Source: Deltaproteobacteria bacterium (GTDB lineage: Bacteria; Myxococcota_A; UBA9042; PHBI01). From it: a stretch of DNA of 64,000 nt. This document shows, piece by piece, positions 1-8,865 of this stretch (within the stretch, counting starts at the first letter, position 1; each line of letters begins with the position of its first letter). The stretch lies in assembly GCA_020632715.1 (NCBI GenBank), contig JACKFA010000001.1, positions 434,001 through 498,000 of the forward strand, given 5' to 3'. Made by a program: the position numbers and the translations under genes. The notes beneath the pieces were generated by a model, which saw nothing but the letters and a program-made list of their open reading frames with translations, was not told the DNA's origin and ran no database searches.

Positions 1-2
1 GC

Positions 3-2789
3 GGCGTCCTCGCCGTCGGCATGGAGGACCTGCTCCCGCTCTTCCACGAGCGCCTCGACACGCTCTTCGAGGCCGTGTGGCCCGACGCCCTCTGGCTCAC
101 CGTCGAGCCCGGCCGCTGCGAGGAGGCCATCGCCGCACGCGCCGCCGACCTCGAGGCCCGCGCCGCCCGCCGCCGCGAGGCGAAGGGGGAGCTCACCCTC
201 GACGCGCCGGCCCTGTTCCTCGGCGCCGACGAGGCGATCGCCGGCCTCCGCGAGCGCACGCGCGCGCGCCTCCTGCCGTTCGCCATCCACGCCCCGGGCG
301 AGGGCGGCGCGCCGACGGTCGAGCTCCACGTCGAGGACAACGGCGACGTGCGGCGCGACATCGAGATGGCCCTCCGCGACGGCGACGAGCACGTCCTCGC
401 CTCGCTCGCGCGGCGGGTGGCCGAGTGGCGCGGCAAGGGGCAGGTCGTCGCCGCGTGCGCCCACGGCCACGGCGGCATGGAGCGCCTCTACGGCCTCCTC
501 CGTCACTACGGCATGAAGACGCGCCGCCACGAGGAGCCGTTCGCGCTCGCGGCGCTCCCGGCGCTCGCCGCCGACAAGGGCGCGCAGCTCCACCTCTTCG
601 AGGGGACGCCCGGCCAGGGCTTCCGCGACCCCGCGCTCGGGCTCGTCCTGCTCGACGAGACGGAGATCCTCGGCAAGCCCCCGCGCGCGCGCCGGCGGCG
701 CCGCCAGGCCCCGCCCGAGCAGGCGCTCCAGAGCTGGCGCGACCTCGCCATCGGCGACTTCATCGTGCACCTGACGCACGGCATCGGGCGCTACCGCGGG
801 CTCGTGAAGGGCCAGACAGGCGGCGTCGAGACGGACTTCATCCTCCTCGAGTACGGCGGGGGCGACAAGCTCTACGTCCCGATCGAGAAGCTCCACCTCG
901 TCTCGAAGCACTCGGCCGGCGACACCGCGGGCGTCACGGTCGACAAGCTCGGCGGCACGACGAAGTGGGTCAAAACACACACCCGCGTCCGGAAGGCCGT
1001 CCGGGACATCGCCGAGAAGCTGGTCCGCCTCTACGCGGAGCGGGCGAGCGCGCCCGGGCACGCCTTCCCGCCGCCCGACGAGATGTTCCACCAGTTCGTC
1101 ACGAGCTTCCCCTTCGAGGAGACGGCCGACCAGGCGCGCGCCATCGACGCGACGCTCGCCGACATGGCGCGCGAGCACCCGATGGACCGCCTCGTCTGCG
1201 GCGACGTCGGCTTCGGGAAGACGGAGGTCGCCCTCCGCGCCGCGTTCCTCGCGGTCCTCGGGGGCAAGCAGGTGGCGCTGCTCGTGCCGACGCAGGTCCT
1301 CGCGGAGCAGCACCGCGTGACGTTCGCGCGGCGCCTCGAGGGCTTCCCCGTCGTGGTCGAGAGCCTCTCCGGGATGCGCGCCGGGAAGGAGCAGAGCGAC
1401 GTGCTGCGGCGGCTCGCGCAGGGCGCGGTCGACATCGTCATCGGCACGCACCGCCTGCTCTCGAAGGACGTCGCCTTCAAGGACCTCGGCCTCATCGTCA
1501 TCGACGAGGAGCACCGCTTCGGCGTCGCGCACAAGGAGCGGCTGAAGGAGTACCGCGCGACGGTCGACGTGCTGACGCTCACGGCGACGCCCATCCCGCG
1601 CACCCTACACATGGGGATGATGGGGCTCCGCGACATCTCCCTCATCCAGACGCCGCCCGTCGACCGGCTGCCGATCCGCACGCTCGTCGCGCAGCCGAAC
1701 GAGGACGTCATCGGGGAGGCCATCCGGCGCGAGCTCGCGCGCGGCGGGCAGGTCTACTTCGTCCACAACCGCGTCGAGGACATCGAGAAGTACGCGGAGC
1801 TCATCCGGCGGCTCGTCCCCGAGGCGCGCATCGCCGTCGGGCACGGGCAGATGGCGCCGGGCGCGCTCGAGAAGGTGATGATGCGCTTCATCCGCGGCGA
1901 GGCGAACGTGCTCGTCTGCACGACCATCATCGAGAGCGGCATCGACATCCCCAACGCGAACACGATGCTCGTGAACCGCGCCGACCGCTTCGGGCTCGCG
2001 CAGCTCTACCAGCTCCGCGGGCGCGTCGGGCGCTCGTCGACGCGGGCGAGCTGCTACCTGCTCGTTCCGGCGCCGCAGAACCTCGACGGCGACGCGAAGG
2101 CGCGGATCGCGGCCATCCAGCGCTTCAGCGAGCTCGGCGCGGGCTTCTCCGTCGCGACGCACGACCTCGACATCCGCGGCGCGGGCGACCTCCTCGGCGC
2201 CGACCAGAGCGGCAACATCGACGCCGTCGGCTACGAGGCCTACATGGAGCTCCTGCGGCAGGCCATCGACGACCTCCGCGCCGAGGAGGCGGGGCGGCCG
2301 TCGACCGCCGGGCTCGAGCCGGATCTGAAGATCGCCATCGAGGGGCGGATCCCCGAGAGCTGGCTGCCCGACGAGACGCTGCGGCTGCGCCTCTATCGCG
2401 ATCTCGCAGGCGCGACCACGGTCCCCGGCCTGATGGAGCTCCTCGAGGGGGCGGTCGACCGCTACGGGCGCGCGCCGAGCCCGGTCGAGAACCTCGTCGA
2501 CCTGCTCGCCGTGAAGCTCGAGGCGCGGGCGCTCGGGCTGCGCGCGGTGGTCTACTCGCCGAAGGAGCTCTCGCTCCAGCTGACGGAGCTCTCGCCGCTG
2601 CCGCCCGAGAACGTGGCGGCGCTCCTCGCGGCGCCGAACGGCCGCTTCACGGCGACCCCGGATCTCCGCCTCACGCGCCCGGTGACCCAGGCGGAGTGGC
2701 GCGCAGGGCTCGAGACCCTGCGGGAATCATTGCGATGGCTCGCCAACTTTGCTACCGGGAATCCCCTCGACCGCGCGGTGGGCGCCTGA
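3..2789 (+). CDS. mfd: Transcription-repair coupling factor Mfd (5' end outside the window)
   Basis: Mfd is a cytoplasmic ATP-driven DNA translocase that removes RNA polymerase stalled at lesions and recruits UvrA. The frame is open from the first bases, and the roughly 928 codons present are about 220 short of a usual Mfd, so the true start lies upstream; the ATG at 21 is internal. Counting from that ATG, the CarD-like RNA-polymerase interaction domain begins near residue 243 (GDFIVHLTHGIGRY). The helicase motifs follow: Walker A GDVGFGKTE near 393, DEEH near 495, TATPIPRTLHMG, and the RecG-like IESGIDIPNANTM and QLYQLRGRVGRS blocks. The last 200 residues form the TRCF C-terminal domain. The stop is 29 bases before the next lipoprotein start, so they may be co-transcribed. 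Identification is secure. Confidence 0.97.
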   Translation, partial: GVLAVGMEDLLPLFHERLDTLFEAVWPDALWLTVEPGRCEEAIAARAADLEARAARRREAKGELTLDAPALFLGADEAIAGLRERTRARLLPFAIHAPGEGGAPTVELHVEDNGDVRRDIEMALRDGDEHVLASLARRVAEWRGKGQVVAACAHGHGGMERLYGLLRHYGMKTRRHEEPFALAALPALAADKGAQLHLFEGTPGQGFRDPALGLVLLDETEILGKPPRARRRRRQAPPEQALQSWRDLAIGDFIVHLTHGIGRYRGLVKGQTGGVETDFILLEYGGGDKLYVPIEKLHLVSKHSAGDTAGVTVDKLGGTTKWVKTHTRVRKAVRDIAEKLVRLYAERASAPGHAFPPPDEMFHQFVTSFPFEETADQARAIDATLADMAREHPMDRLVCGDVGFGKTEVALRAAFLAVLGGKQVALLVPTQVLAEQHRVTFARRLEGFPVVVESLSGMRAGKEQSDVLRRLAQGAVDIVIGTHRLLSKDVAFKDLGLIVIDEEHRFGVAHKERLKEYRATVDVLTLTATPIPRTLHMGMMGLRDISLIQTPPVDRLPIRTLVAQPNEDVIGEAIRRELARGGQVYFVHNRVEDIEKYAELIRRLVPEARIAVGHGQMAPGALEKVMMRFIRGEANVLVCTTIIESGIDIPNANTMLVNRADRFGLAQLYQLRGRVGRSSTRASCYLLVPAPQNLDGDAKARIAAIQRFSELGAGFSVATHDLDIRGAGDLLGADQSGNIDAVGYEAYMELLRQAIDDLRAEEAGRPSTAGLEPDLKIAIEGRIPESWLPDETLRLRLYRDLAGATTVPGLMELLEGAVDRYGRAPSPVENLVDLLAVKLEARALGLRAVVYSPKELSLQLTELSPLPPENVAALLAAPNGRFTATPDLRLTRPVTQAEWRAGLETLRESLRWLANFATGNPLDRAVGA

Positions 2790-2818
2790 GCGCCGAGCCA
2801 CCCGAAGGACCAGAGCCC

Positions 2819-4014
2819 ATGAACCGACGCCTCTCGAACCCGATCCTCGCCGTCCTGGCGCTGTCACTGCTCGCGCCGGCGGCGTGCGGCAAGAAGGCGG
2901 AGGCGCCCGCGCCCTCCCCGGCCGCCACGGCGGAGCCCGGCCCGGCGGCCGAGCCCGCGCCCCCCGGCGGCCCGAGCCCGCGGCGGCGGCGGCGGCCCCT
3001 GCGCCGGACGCGGCGCCCGCGGTGGCGCTCGTGGGCGACGTCCGGATCACGGCGGACGAGGTCGCAGCGCTCGTGATCGCGCGCTTCGAGGACGGCGGGC
3101 AGGCGCCGGGGATGGCGTCCGTGCAGGCGGCCACCGAGGACCTCGTGGACCGCGCGATCCTCGTGAAGGCGGCGCGCGACGGCGGCTTCGCGGGTGAGGG
3201 GGTGAGCGACGAGGACGCGGTCGCGGCCTACCTCGCGAAGAACGTCGAGGAGGTGGCGAAGGCGGCGGTCACGACCGACGACATCCAGCGCTACTGGGAG
3301 CCGACGCGGCGCGCCCAGGCGCTGGTCTACGACGACCGGGAGGTCGCCTCGCAGGCGCAGATCAAGCTGCTCGAGGCGACCGCGGCGACGCCCGAGAAGG
3401 CCGAGGAGATCGTCGCGGACTTCCGCGTCGAGCAGCGCCAGGGGCAGCCCGGGAAGTTCGAGCCGTGGACCACGACCGAGTTCGGCAAGGGCGGCCTCTC
3501 GCGCCTCGGCGAGCCCGTCGCGCCGCTGGCGATCGCGCGCGGCGCGTTCGCGGTGAAGACGCCGGGCGCGGTGTCGCCGCCGATCCCGACCCAGGACGGG
3601 AAGTGGGTGCTCGTGCAGGCGCTCCCGGGGCAGGCGGGGATCGACCCGGCCGTGCTGACGCCGGAGAACCTCGAGGAGGCGCGGCGCGAGGTCGCGGCGA
3701 GCCGGAGCGAGGCGACGGCGACGAAGCTCATGATCGATCTCCGCGAGAAGGCGCAGGTGAAGATCGACCCGGCGCAGGTGCAGGCGCTCGCGAAGCGGCT
3801 CACGACGCAGGGCGACCACGTCGTCCGCGCCGGCACGCAGCGGCGGCTCGTGCAGGACATGCGAAAGTGGCGTATGACGCACCTGCGCGGCTTCGGCCGG
3901 GAGCGTCTCCCGGGCGTCGGTGATCCGAACGAGAAGCGCGCGTACAAGCCCGGCGTGGAAGAGGTCCAGAAGAAGATGGGTGCCACGACTCAGCCCACGA
4001 CGTCGACGCCATGA
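2819..4014 (+). CDS. PpiC/SurA-like peptidyl-prolyl isomerase lipoprotein, split by an apparent -1 frameshift
   Basis: The ATG at 2819 opens a clear lipoprotein signal (MNRRLSNPILAVLAL... ending in lipobox APAAC) and an Ala/Pro-rich linker. That frame runs into Arg-rich nonsense and stops at 3076. The downstream body (ALVGDVRITADEVAALV onward) is in another frame, open to 4014. Joining linker to body needs one extra base; the run of six Cs at 2960-2965 is the obvious place. The body has a SurA-type N-terminal helical region, a parvulin-like stretch near 3440-3625 and a C-terminal helical tail, which fits a periplasmic folding factor anchored by lipid. The stop overlaps the surA start by four bases (ATGA). 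Either a sequencing indel or a recent mutation; the uninterrupted coding character on both sides favours an indel. Confidence 0.75.
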
Positions 4015-5099
4015 GGCGGCTCTCCCCGGCGCGCGCAGGCGCGGCCTCGCTCCTCGCGGCGCTCGCGCTCGGCGTGACCGCCCCGGCGGCGCTCGCGGCG
4101 ACGGGTGACGGCGGCGGAGACGCGGCCTGGCCGCCCGAGGACGGTGAGCTGCTCGACGGCGTCGTCGCCATCGTCAACGACGAGCCCATCACGCTCTTCG
4201 AGATGCGCCGGGCGGCCGCGCCCTACGTCGCGAAGCTCGTGAGCGAGGTCGACGACGAGGACGAGCTCGACCACAAGCTCCTGCAGCTCCAGCAGGAGGT
4301 CCTCGACAACCTCATCGACGAGATCCTCATCTCGTCGGAGGCCCGCAAGATGGGCCTCACGGCGAGCAACGACAAGGTCGAGGAGCACCTGAAGTCGGTG
4401 ATGGAGGCCAACGGCTGGACCGAGGACGAGCTCACGGAGAACCTCCGGCGCCTCGGCTTCTCGTCGCTCGCCGACTACCGGCGCCACACCGAGCGCGAGA
4501 TGGTGAAGAGCCAGGCGATCGGCATCAAGGTCGGCTCGCGGGTGAAGATCGACGAGCGCGACGTCGAGGCCGAGCTCAAGGCGCGCCTGGGCGCGGCGGG
4601 CTCGGTCGAGGAGCGGCGCGCGGGCCACATCCTGCTGCGCGTCGACTCGCTGGCTACGGCGGACGTCGTCGCCGCGACGCGGGATCGCCTCGCGGAGGCG
4701 CGGCAGAAGATCGTGTCGGGCGGTGCCTCGTTCGAGGAGATCGCGCGGCAGCTCAGCGACGACGTGGGCACGAAGGCGGCCGGCGGCGATCTGGGGTGGT
4801 TCTCGCGGGGCGACTTCGATCCCGACTTCGAGAACGCGGCGTACGCGACCCCCGTCGGGACGGTGTCGGAGCCGATCCGCACCCAGTTCGGCTGGCACCT
4901 CATCAAGGTCTACGACACGCGCGACAAGCAGGTCACGAGCGCCGAGGAGATCGAGAAGATCAAGCGCGAGATCCGCTACAACAAGCGCCAGGAGGAGGCC
5001 AAGCGCCTCTACGAGCAGTGGGTGAAGGGGCTCAAGACCCAGGCCTTCATCGAGGTGAAGGACCCGGCGTACCGGCGCACCGACTCGCCGACGACCTGA
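4011..5099 (+). CDS. surA: Periplasmic chaperone / peptidyl-prolyl isomerase SurA
   Basis: This 362-residue protein starts with a Sec signal peptide (cleavage expected after APAALA, near residue 29), then a SurA N-terminal domain (GVVAIVNDEPITLFEM, LIDEILI). One parvulin domain covers roughly residues 203-300 (RAGHILLRV, GGDLGWFSRG, FGWHLIKV). E. coli SurA is 428 residues with two parvulin domains, so this is the shorter one-parvulin form. It would escort outer-membrane proteins through the periplasm. It overlaps the preceding PpiC-like lipoprotein gene by four bases, implying translational coupling of two related folding factors. The C-terminal segment is charged and helical, as in SurA, where it packs on the N-terminal domain. 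Confidence 0.92.
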   Translation: MRRLSPARAGAASLLAALALGVTAPAALAATGDGGGDAAWPPEDGELLDGVVAIVNDEPITLFEMRRAAAPYVAKLVSEVDDEDELDHKLLQLQQEVLDNLIDEILISSEARKMGLTASNDKVEEHLKSVMEANGWTEDELTENLRRLGFSSLADYRRHTEREMVKSQAIGIKVGSRVKIDERDVEAELKARLGAAGSVEERRAGHILLRVDSLATADVVAATRDRLAEARQKIVSGGASFEEIARQLSDDVGTKAAGGDLGWFSRGDFDPDFENAAYATPVGTVSEPIRTQFGWHLIKVYDTRDKQVTSAEEIEKIKREIRYNKRQEEAKRLYEQWVKGLKTQAFIEVKDPAYRRTDSPTT

Positions 5100-5464
5100 C
5101 GTCGGGGCCAGGGATCGCGTCTTGGTCTCGAAACCCCGGTTCCGGGCGCAAGCCCCCCTTTTGGGGCGAGGATCGCGCGTCCGGCGGGATCCGCGTCGGA
5201 CCGGCCCGCAGCGCGGCCGCGGGATCCGGGCGCGGCCTGTAACCGGGCAGGATCCGTGCCGACACGGGATCTCCGCGAAGCGGGCCGTTCCGGCGCCGCA
5301 GCTCCCGTTTAAGTATTTGAAAGACCTAACGATTGATCGCGGGCAGGAACCTGCGTTGACGCCACGGCGAAGCGCGTGTTACCTGCCACCGAGATTTGAC
5401 GCAGCGCGTCGCATCCCGAGCCGCAACGGGATCTGACGCGGGGTACCGCGGGGGCACCTGCCTG
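5100..5464. other. Intergenic region between surA and the LytM-like gene
   Basis: No gene is supported here. The first 190 bases are GC-rich; a short AT-rich patch follows (about 5308-5340). A weak promoter candidate for the LytM-like gene is TTGACG at 5356-5361 and TTACCT at 5379-5384, with a 17-base spacer; the -10 match is poor. Just downstream, TGACGCAGCGCGTCG at 5397-5411 resembles the palindromes near 21.2 and 30.3 kb. A five-base-pair hairpin at 5152-5167 has no adjoining T-run and is not a convincing terminator. Confidence 0.5.
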
Positions 5465-6838
5465 ATGTATTTGGACAAACCCATTCCACTACGGGGAGCC
5501 GGACGGCGTGCGCGTCGTCGTAAGAGCAGCCCCTCGCGGGGTGGTGGCGTCCTTGTCGTGCTGGCCCTGTGCGTCGTCAACTATTTCCTCTTTTTCCAGG
5601 GGGACGGCGCGAAGGCGCCGGATCTCGCCGCGCAGCTCGAGGCCGCCGATCCGAGCCACGCGGTCGTCCCGCCGGCCGAGGCGGTCGACGAGCACGGGAA
5701 CCTGGTCGGCGAGCTCGACGACTTCGGCGAGCCCGTCGGGCGCACGGTCTCCGCGTCGCTCAAGCGCGGGCAGACGGTGCTCAACGCGCTCCGCGAGCAG
5801 GGCATCGACAGCCAGACCGCCGCGCCCCTCATCCGCGCGATGGGCGAGGTCTTCGACTTCCGGAAGGCGCAGGTCGGCGACACGTTCACGGCGAAGGTGA
5901 ACGACGAGGGCCTCGTCACGGCGTTCACCTACCAGCAGTCGCCCATCGACGTGTACGAGGTGGCGACGGCGCCGGACGGGCACTACGACGCGCGCAAGAA
6001 GAAGGTGCCGACGCGGGTGGACGTGGCGCACATCGGCTGCGCCATCAAGTCGTCCCTCTACGAGTCGCTCCAGCGCTGCGGCGAGGGCTCGCAGCTCGCC
6101 GCGCAGGTCATCGACATCTTCGCGTGGGACGTGGACTTCTATCAGGACGCCCGCGAGGGCGACAACCTGAAGATCATCGTCGAGAAGATCAGCGTCGACG
6201 GGCGCTTCCTGCAGTACGGCAACATCATCGCCGCGGAGTACAGCGGCAAGTTCGGCCGGAGCCGGATCTTCCAGTACGCCGACCCGGAGGGCCGCGAGGG
6301 CTACTACTCGGCGGACGGGCAGTCGGCGGAGAAGGAGTTCCTGAAGTCGCCGCTCAAGTACACGCGGGTGAGCGCGGCGGCGTCGGGTGAGGTCGGGATC
6401 CGCCGCGGCATCAAGAAGGCCGCGCCGGTGGTCTACACGGCCGCCGCGAAGACGCCCGTCTGGGCGGTCGGCGCCGGCACGGTCGTGTCGGTCTCGGAGA
6501 CGCCGACCCTCGGCAAGACGGTCACCATCAAGCACGAGAACGGCTTCACGAGCACCTACGCGCACCTCGGCTCGATCGCCAAGGGGGTCCAGCAGGGCGG
6601 CTTCGTGAGCCAGAAGACGGTCATCGGCCAGGTGGGCCAGAGCGGCACGGCGGACAGCCCGCAGCTCCTCTTCAGCCTCCGGAAGAACGGCCAGCTCATC
6701 GACCCGCTGACCGCGCGCTTCACCGAGGGTGAGCCGGTCGCGCCGGAGCATCGGGGGCAGTTCGACCGCGAGGTCGAGCAGACCATCGACGACCTCGACG
6801 CGACGCCCGTCATCGGGATCACGGAGCGCCGCTCCTGA
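5465..6838 (+). CDS. Membrane-anchored LytM/M23-fold protein, zinc ligands missing
   Basis: The 457-residue protein has a basic N-terminus, one membrane segment near residues 29-45 (GVLVVLALCVVNYFLFF), a long periplasmic region (including the FDFRKAQVGDTFTAKV block common in MepM-like M23 proteins) and a C-terminal LytM domain from about residue 310. In the domain the usual HxGxD ligand motif is replaced by a stretch reading KKAAPVVYT and the PHLHFE motif by PQLLFS; YAHL keeps its histidine. It therefore probably lacks endopeptidase activity and may act like EnvC or NlpD, as a regulator of cell wall hydrolases. ATG 5465 is preferred over an in-frame TTG at 5396, because it puts the membrane segment close to the N-terminus and a G-rich patch 10 bases upstream. 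Confidence 0.8.
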   Translation: MYLDKPIPLRGAGRRARRRKSSPSRGGGVLVVLALCVVNYFLFFQGDGAKAPDLAAQLEAADPSHAVVPPAEAVDEHGNLVGELDDFGEPVGRTVSASLKRGQTVLNALREQGIDSQTAAPLIRAMGEVFDFRKAQVGDTFTAKVNDEGLVTAFTYQQSPIDVYEVATAPDGHYDARKKKVPTRVDVAHIGCAIKSSLYESLQRCGEGSQLAAQVIDIFAWDVDFYQDAREGDNLKIIVEKISVDGRFLQYGNIIAAEYSGKFGRSRIFQYADPEGREGYYSADGQSAEKEFLKSPLKYTRVSAAASGEVGIRRGIKKAAPVVYTAAAKTPVWAVGAGTVVSVSETPTLGKTVTIKHENGFTSTYAHLGSIAKGVQQGGFVSQKTVIGQVGQSGTADSPQLLFSLRKNGQLIDPLTARFTEGEPVAPEHRGQFDREVEQTIDDLDATPVIGITERRS

Positions 6839-6869
6839 GAGAGCGGCCCGCGAGCCGACGTTCGACGCC

Positions 6870-8432
6870 GTGAGACAGCTGATCCGCCGGCTCGGTGCGA
6901 CGCCGTGGGTGCGCAAGGCCGTCATCGGCGGCGTGGCGCTCGCGGTCTTCGTGCTCGGCGCGACCTACCTGAGCCTGCGCTACCCGCCCGACGCGCCGTC
7001 GTTCATCGTGTTCGGCTCGGGGAAGGTCGCGGCGGATCGCACGGCGTCCTTCCGGGTGCGCGCGCGCCTCCACGACGAGCGCACCTCGCCGCCCGTGAAG
7101 GTCACGAGCGTGGACCTGGTGGCGCCCGGCGTGGCCCCGACGACGCTCGGCTTCCAGACGACGGACGGCGATCCCGCGGCCATCGAGGCGGTGATCCCCG
7201 CGTTCCCGGGCGGCAAGGGGCCGGTCAAGGCCGCGCTCCGGGTCGTCGCGACGGCCGAGGATCGCACGACGGCGCTCGACGTCCCGATCGAGGTGCTCCG
7301 GGTCGACCCGGCGTTCGACGAGGGGCTCCTCGACGCGCCGGTGACGCTCGGGAAGACGGACAAGCCCTTCCGCCTGAGCGTCCTCGGCGAGGGCGCGGGC
7401 GTGGTCTCGCAGCTCGACAACCGCATGTTCGTGCGCGTACGCGACCCCGACGGGCGCTCGGTCGCCGACGCGACGGTCGCGATCACGAACAAGGCGCTGC
7501 CGGACGGGAAGTTGACCCTCCACACCGACGAGAACGGGCTCGCCACGTGGCACCTGGTCGCGGAGCGCCCGAGCTACCTCTTCAAGACGACGGTCACGAA
7601 GGGCGACGCGTCGGCGGAGTTCGAGGACACGCTCGTGCCGGCGGGGCGGCAGCTGCTGCTGAGGAGTGACCGGCCGGTGCTGCGCGTGGGCGAGGTCGGG
7701 AAGGTGCTGGTCATCGCGTGGCACGAGCAGGACGTGCTGTTCTGCGACGTGCGGCGCGGGGCGGTGTGGCTGCGGGGGCTCCGCGTCGCGCTGCGCTCGA
7801 AGGGGTCGGCGTTCGACGTGGGGCCGTTCACGGAGCCAGGCCGCTACGACGTGCAGTGCTACGCGCACCCGACGTCGCCCGGGAACACCTGGGCGACGCT
7901 GCCCATCCTCGTCGGCGACGGCGATCCGCTCGCGGTGCTCGCGCACGAGGTGGGCGCCTCGCGGACGCTCGCGCCGACGAGCCTCGAGCTCGTGGCGACG
8001 GGGAGCCCGGACGACGCGCTCCGCTACCTGCAGAGCCTCGCGAACGCGCCCATCATGGGGCCGGAGGTCCTCGCGAGCACCCACGAGACGGACGTCGCGA
8101 CGCGGGAGGCGGCGTGGGACCACAAGAAGCGCGTGGTGCTCTTCGCGCTCGGCGGCGTCTTCGTGCTCGTGCTGCTCCTGGTCGCGGACCTCGTGATCGG
8201 CAACGTCCTCGCGACCCGGGATCGCATGCGCGCCTACGCGGCCGAGCTCGCGGAGGAGTCGGTCGACGACGAGCCGGCGCCGGGGGACGACCTCGACGAG
8301 CTGACGCAGCTCGCCCACAAGAGCCGCGAGGGGCTCGTGAAGACGCGCGGCGTGCTCCTGCTCGTGCTCGTCGGCGGCACACTCATCGCGAACATCATCG
8401 GCTTCATCGCGCTCATGGCGCTCATCCGCTGA
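6870..8432 (+). CDS. Large membrane-anchored protein of unknown function
   Basis: I do not recognise a named family. Starting at GTG 6870 (31 bases after the LytM-like gene), the 520-residue product has one N-terminal membrane helix (about 15-33), a periplasmic region of some 380 residues and two C-terminal membrane helices (about 418-445 and 493-520) separated by an acidic stretch. The middle (around 7430-7640) reads like an immunoglobulin-like or macroglobulin-type beta-sandwich, for example VRDPDGRSVADATVAITN followed by TDENGLATWHL. The topology suggests an envelope scaffold or sensor. The tight spacing implies co-transcription with the LytM-like gene. Reading frames that start further upstream lie inside the preceding gene and encode Ser/Arg-rich shadow sequence, so GTG 6870 is chosen. 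Confidence 0.75.
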   Translation: MRQLIRRLGATPWVRKAVIGGVALAVFVLGATYLSLRYPPDAPSFIVFGSGKVAADRTASFRVRARLHDERTSPPVKVTSVDLVAPGVAPTTLGFQTTDGDPAAIEAVIPAFPGGKGPVKAALRVVATAEDRTTALDVPIEVLRVDPAFDEGLLDAPVTLGKTDKPFRLSVLGEGAGVVSQLDNRMFVRVRDPDGRSVADATVAITNKALPDGKLTLHTDENGLATWHLVAERPSYLFKTTVTKGDASAEFEDTLVPAGRQLLLRSDRPVLRVGEVGKVLVIAWHEQDVLFCDVRRGAVWLRGLRVALRSKGSAFDVGPFTEPGRYDVQCYAHPTSPGNTWATLPILVGDGDPLAVLAHEVGASRTLAPTSLELVATGSPDDALRYLQSLANAPIMGPEVLASTHETDVATREAAWDHKKRVVLFALGGVFVLVLLLVADLVIGNVLATRDRMRAYAAELAEESVDDEPAPGDDLDELTQLAHKSREGLVKTRGVLLLVLVGGTLIANIIGFIALMALIR

Positions 8433-8481
8433 CGTCCGCTTCGCGTGCCGCGGCCCCGTCCTCGCGTCCGGTTGGAACGTG

Positions 8482-8515
8482 ACCACGGAGACACGGAGAC
8501 ACGGAGGGAGGGCGG
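8482..8515 (+). repeat. CACGGAG-type dispersed repeat, forward copy
   Basis: The block begins ACCACGGAGACACGGAGACA and continues with GGAGGGAGGGCGG. Nearly the same sequence occurs twice at 49017-49150, about 40 kb away, and the reverse-complement core occurs at 8623-8843. Both sites are intergenic. Confidence 0.8.
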
Positions 8516-8622
8516 GAGAGCGGGCGGGCGCGAAGCGCGCTGGGGTCGGGCGCTGGGCGACGTCGACAGTCCTGAAATCGTGAGAGAAACCACCAAGGCA
8601 CGGAGGGTCTGTCGCTGACGCC

Positions 8623-8843
8623 CTCCTCTCCGTGCTCCTCCGTGTCTCCGTGTCTCCCGATCTGCGTTCGCGCAGCCCCGGAGCGCCCCCGAGCGCAGAC
8701 CGCCCGCTCCTCTCCGTGCTCCTCCGTGTCTCCCGACCTGCGTTCCCGCAGCCCCAAAGCGCCCCCGAACGCAGACCGCCCGCTCCTCTCCGTGCTCCTC
8801 CGTGTCTCCGTGTCTCCCGATCTGCGTTCACTCAGCCCCGGAG
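8623..8843 (-). repeat. Three tandem copies of a CACGGAG-type element (84 and 76 bp periods)
   Basis: Each unit starts CTCCTCTCCGTGCTCCTCCG (at 8623, 8707 and 8783) and continues through TCTCCCGAYCTGCGTTC and CGCAGCCCC to AGACCGCCCG. The second unit lacks one 8-bp TGTCTCCG step, which accounts for the shorter period. The array lies in a convergent intergenic gap next to the 3' end of the DnaC-like gene. It has no spacer structure and no cas genes, so it is not a CRISPR array. Confidence 0.85.
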
Positions 8844-8865
8844 ACCCGCGAGGCGCGTCCGAGCG

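Larger units (their letters stand above)
8433..8865. other. Intergenic repeat-rich spacer
   Basis: This convergent spacer between the + strand membrane gene and the - strand helicase-loader gene holds no supported gene. It contains one forward CACGGAG block (8482-8515), a shorter related piece (8588-8607, CCACCAAGGCACGGAGGG) and three tandem copies of the reverse-oriented element (8623-8843). Open frames across it on both strands simply translate the repeats. Confidence 0.7.

Noticed and set aside
2960..2965. Programmed -1 frameshifting in the PpiC-type lipoprotein
   Set aside because: There is no X-XXY-YYZ slippery heptamer and no reason for two products. A one-base indel in a C-run is simpler.
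77..3076. A 999-codon + strand frame overlapping mfd
   Set aside because: Within mfd it is Arg/Pro-rich shadow translation. Only its last part, from 2819, is real coding (the signal peptide of the PpiC-type lipoprotein).
5152..5167. Terminator after surA
   Set aside because: The stem is only five base pairs, with Ts in the loop rather than after the stem.
5396..5464. TTG start for the LytM-like gene
   Set aside because: It would add a non-conserved 23-residue tail and overlaps the palindrome at 5397-5411. ATG 5465 fits the membrane topology better.
8623..8843. CRISPR-like array
   Set aside because: Units are tandem with no unique spacers, periods differ by 8 bp, and no cas gene is present.
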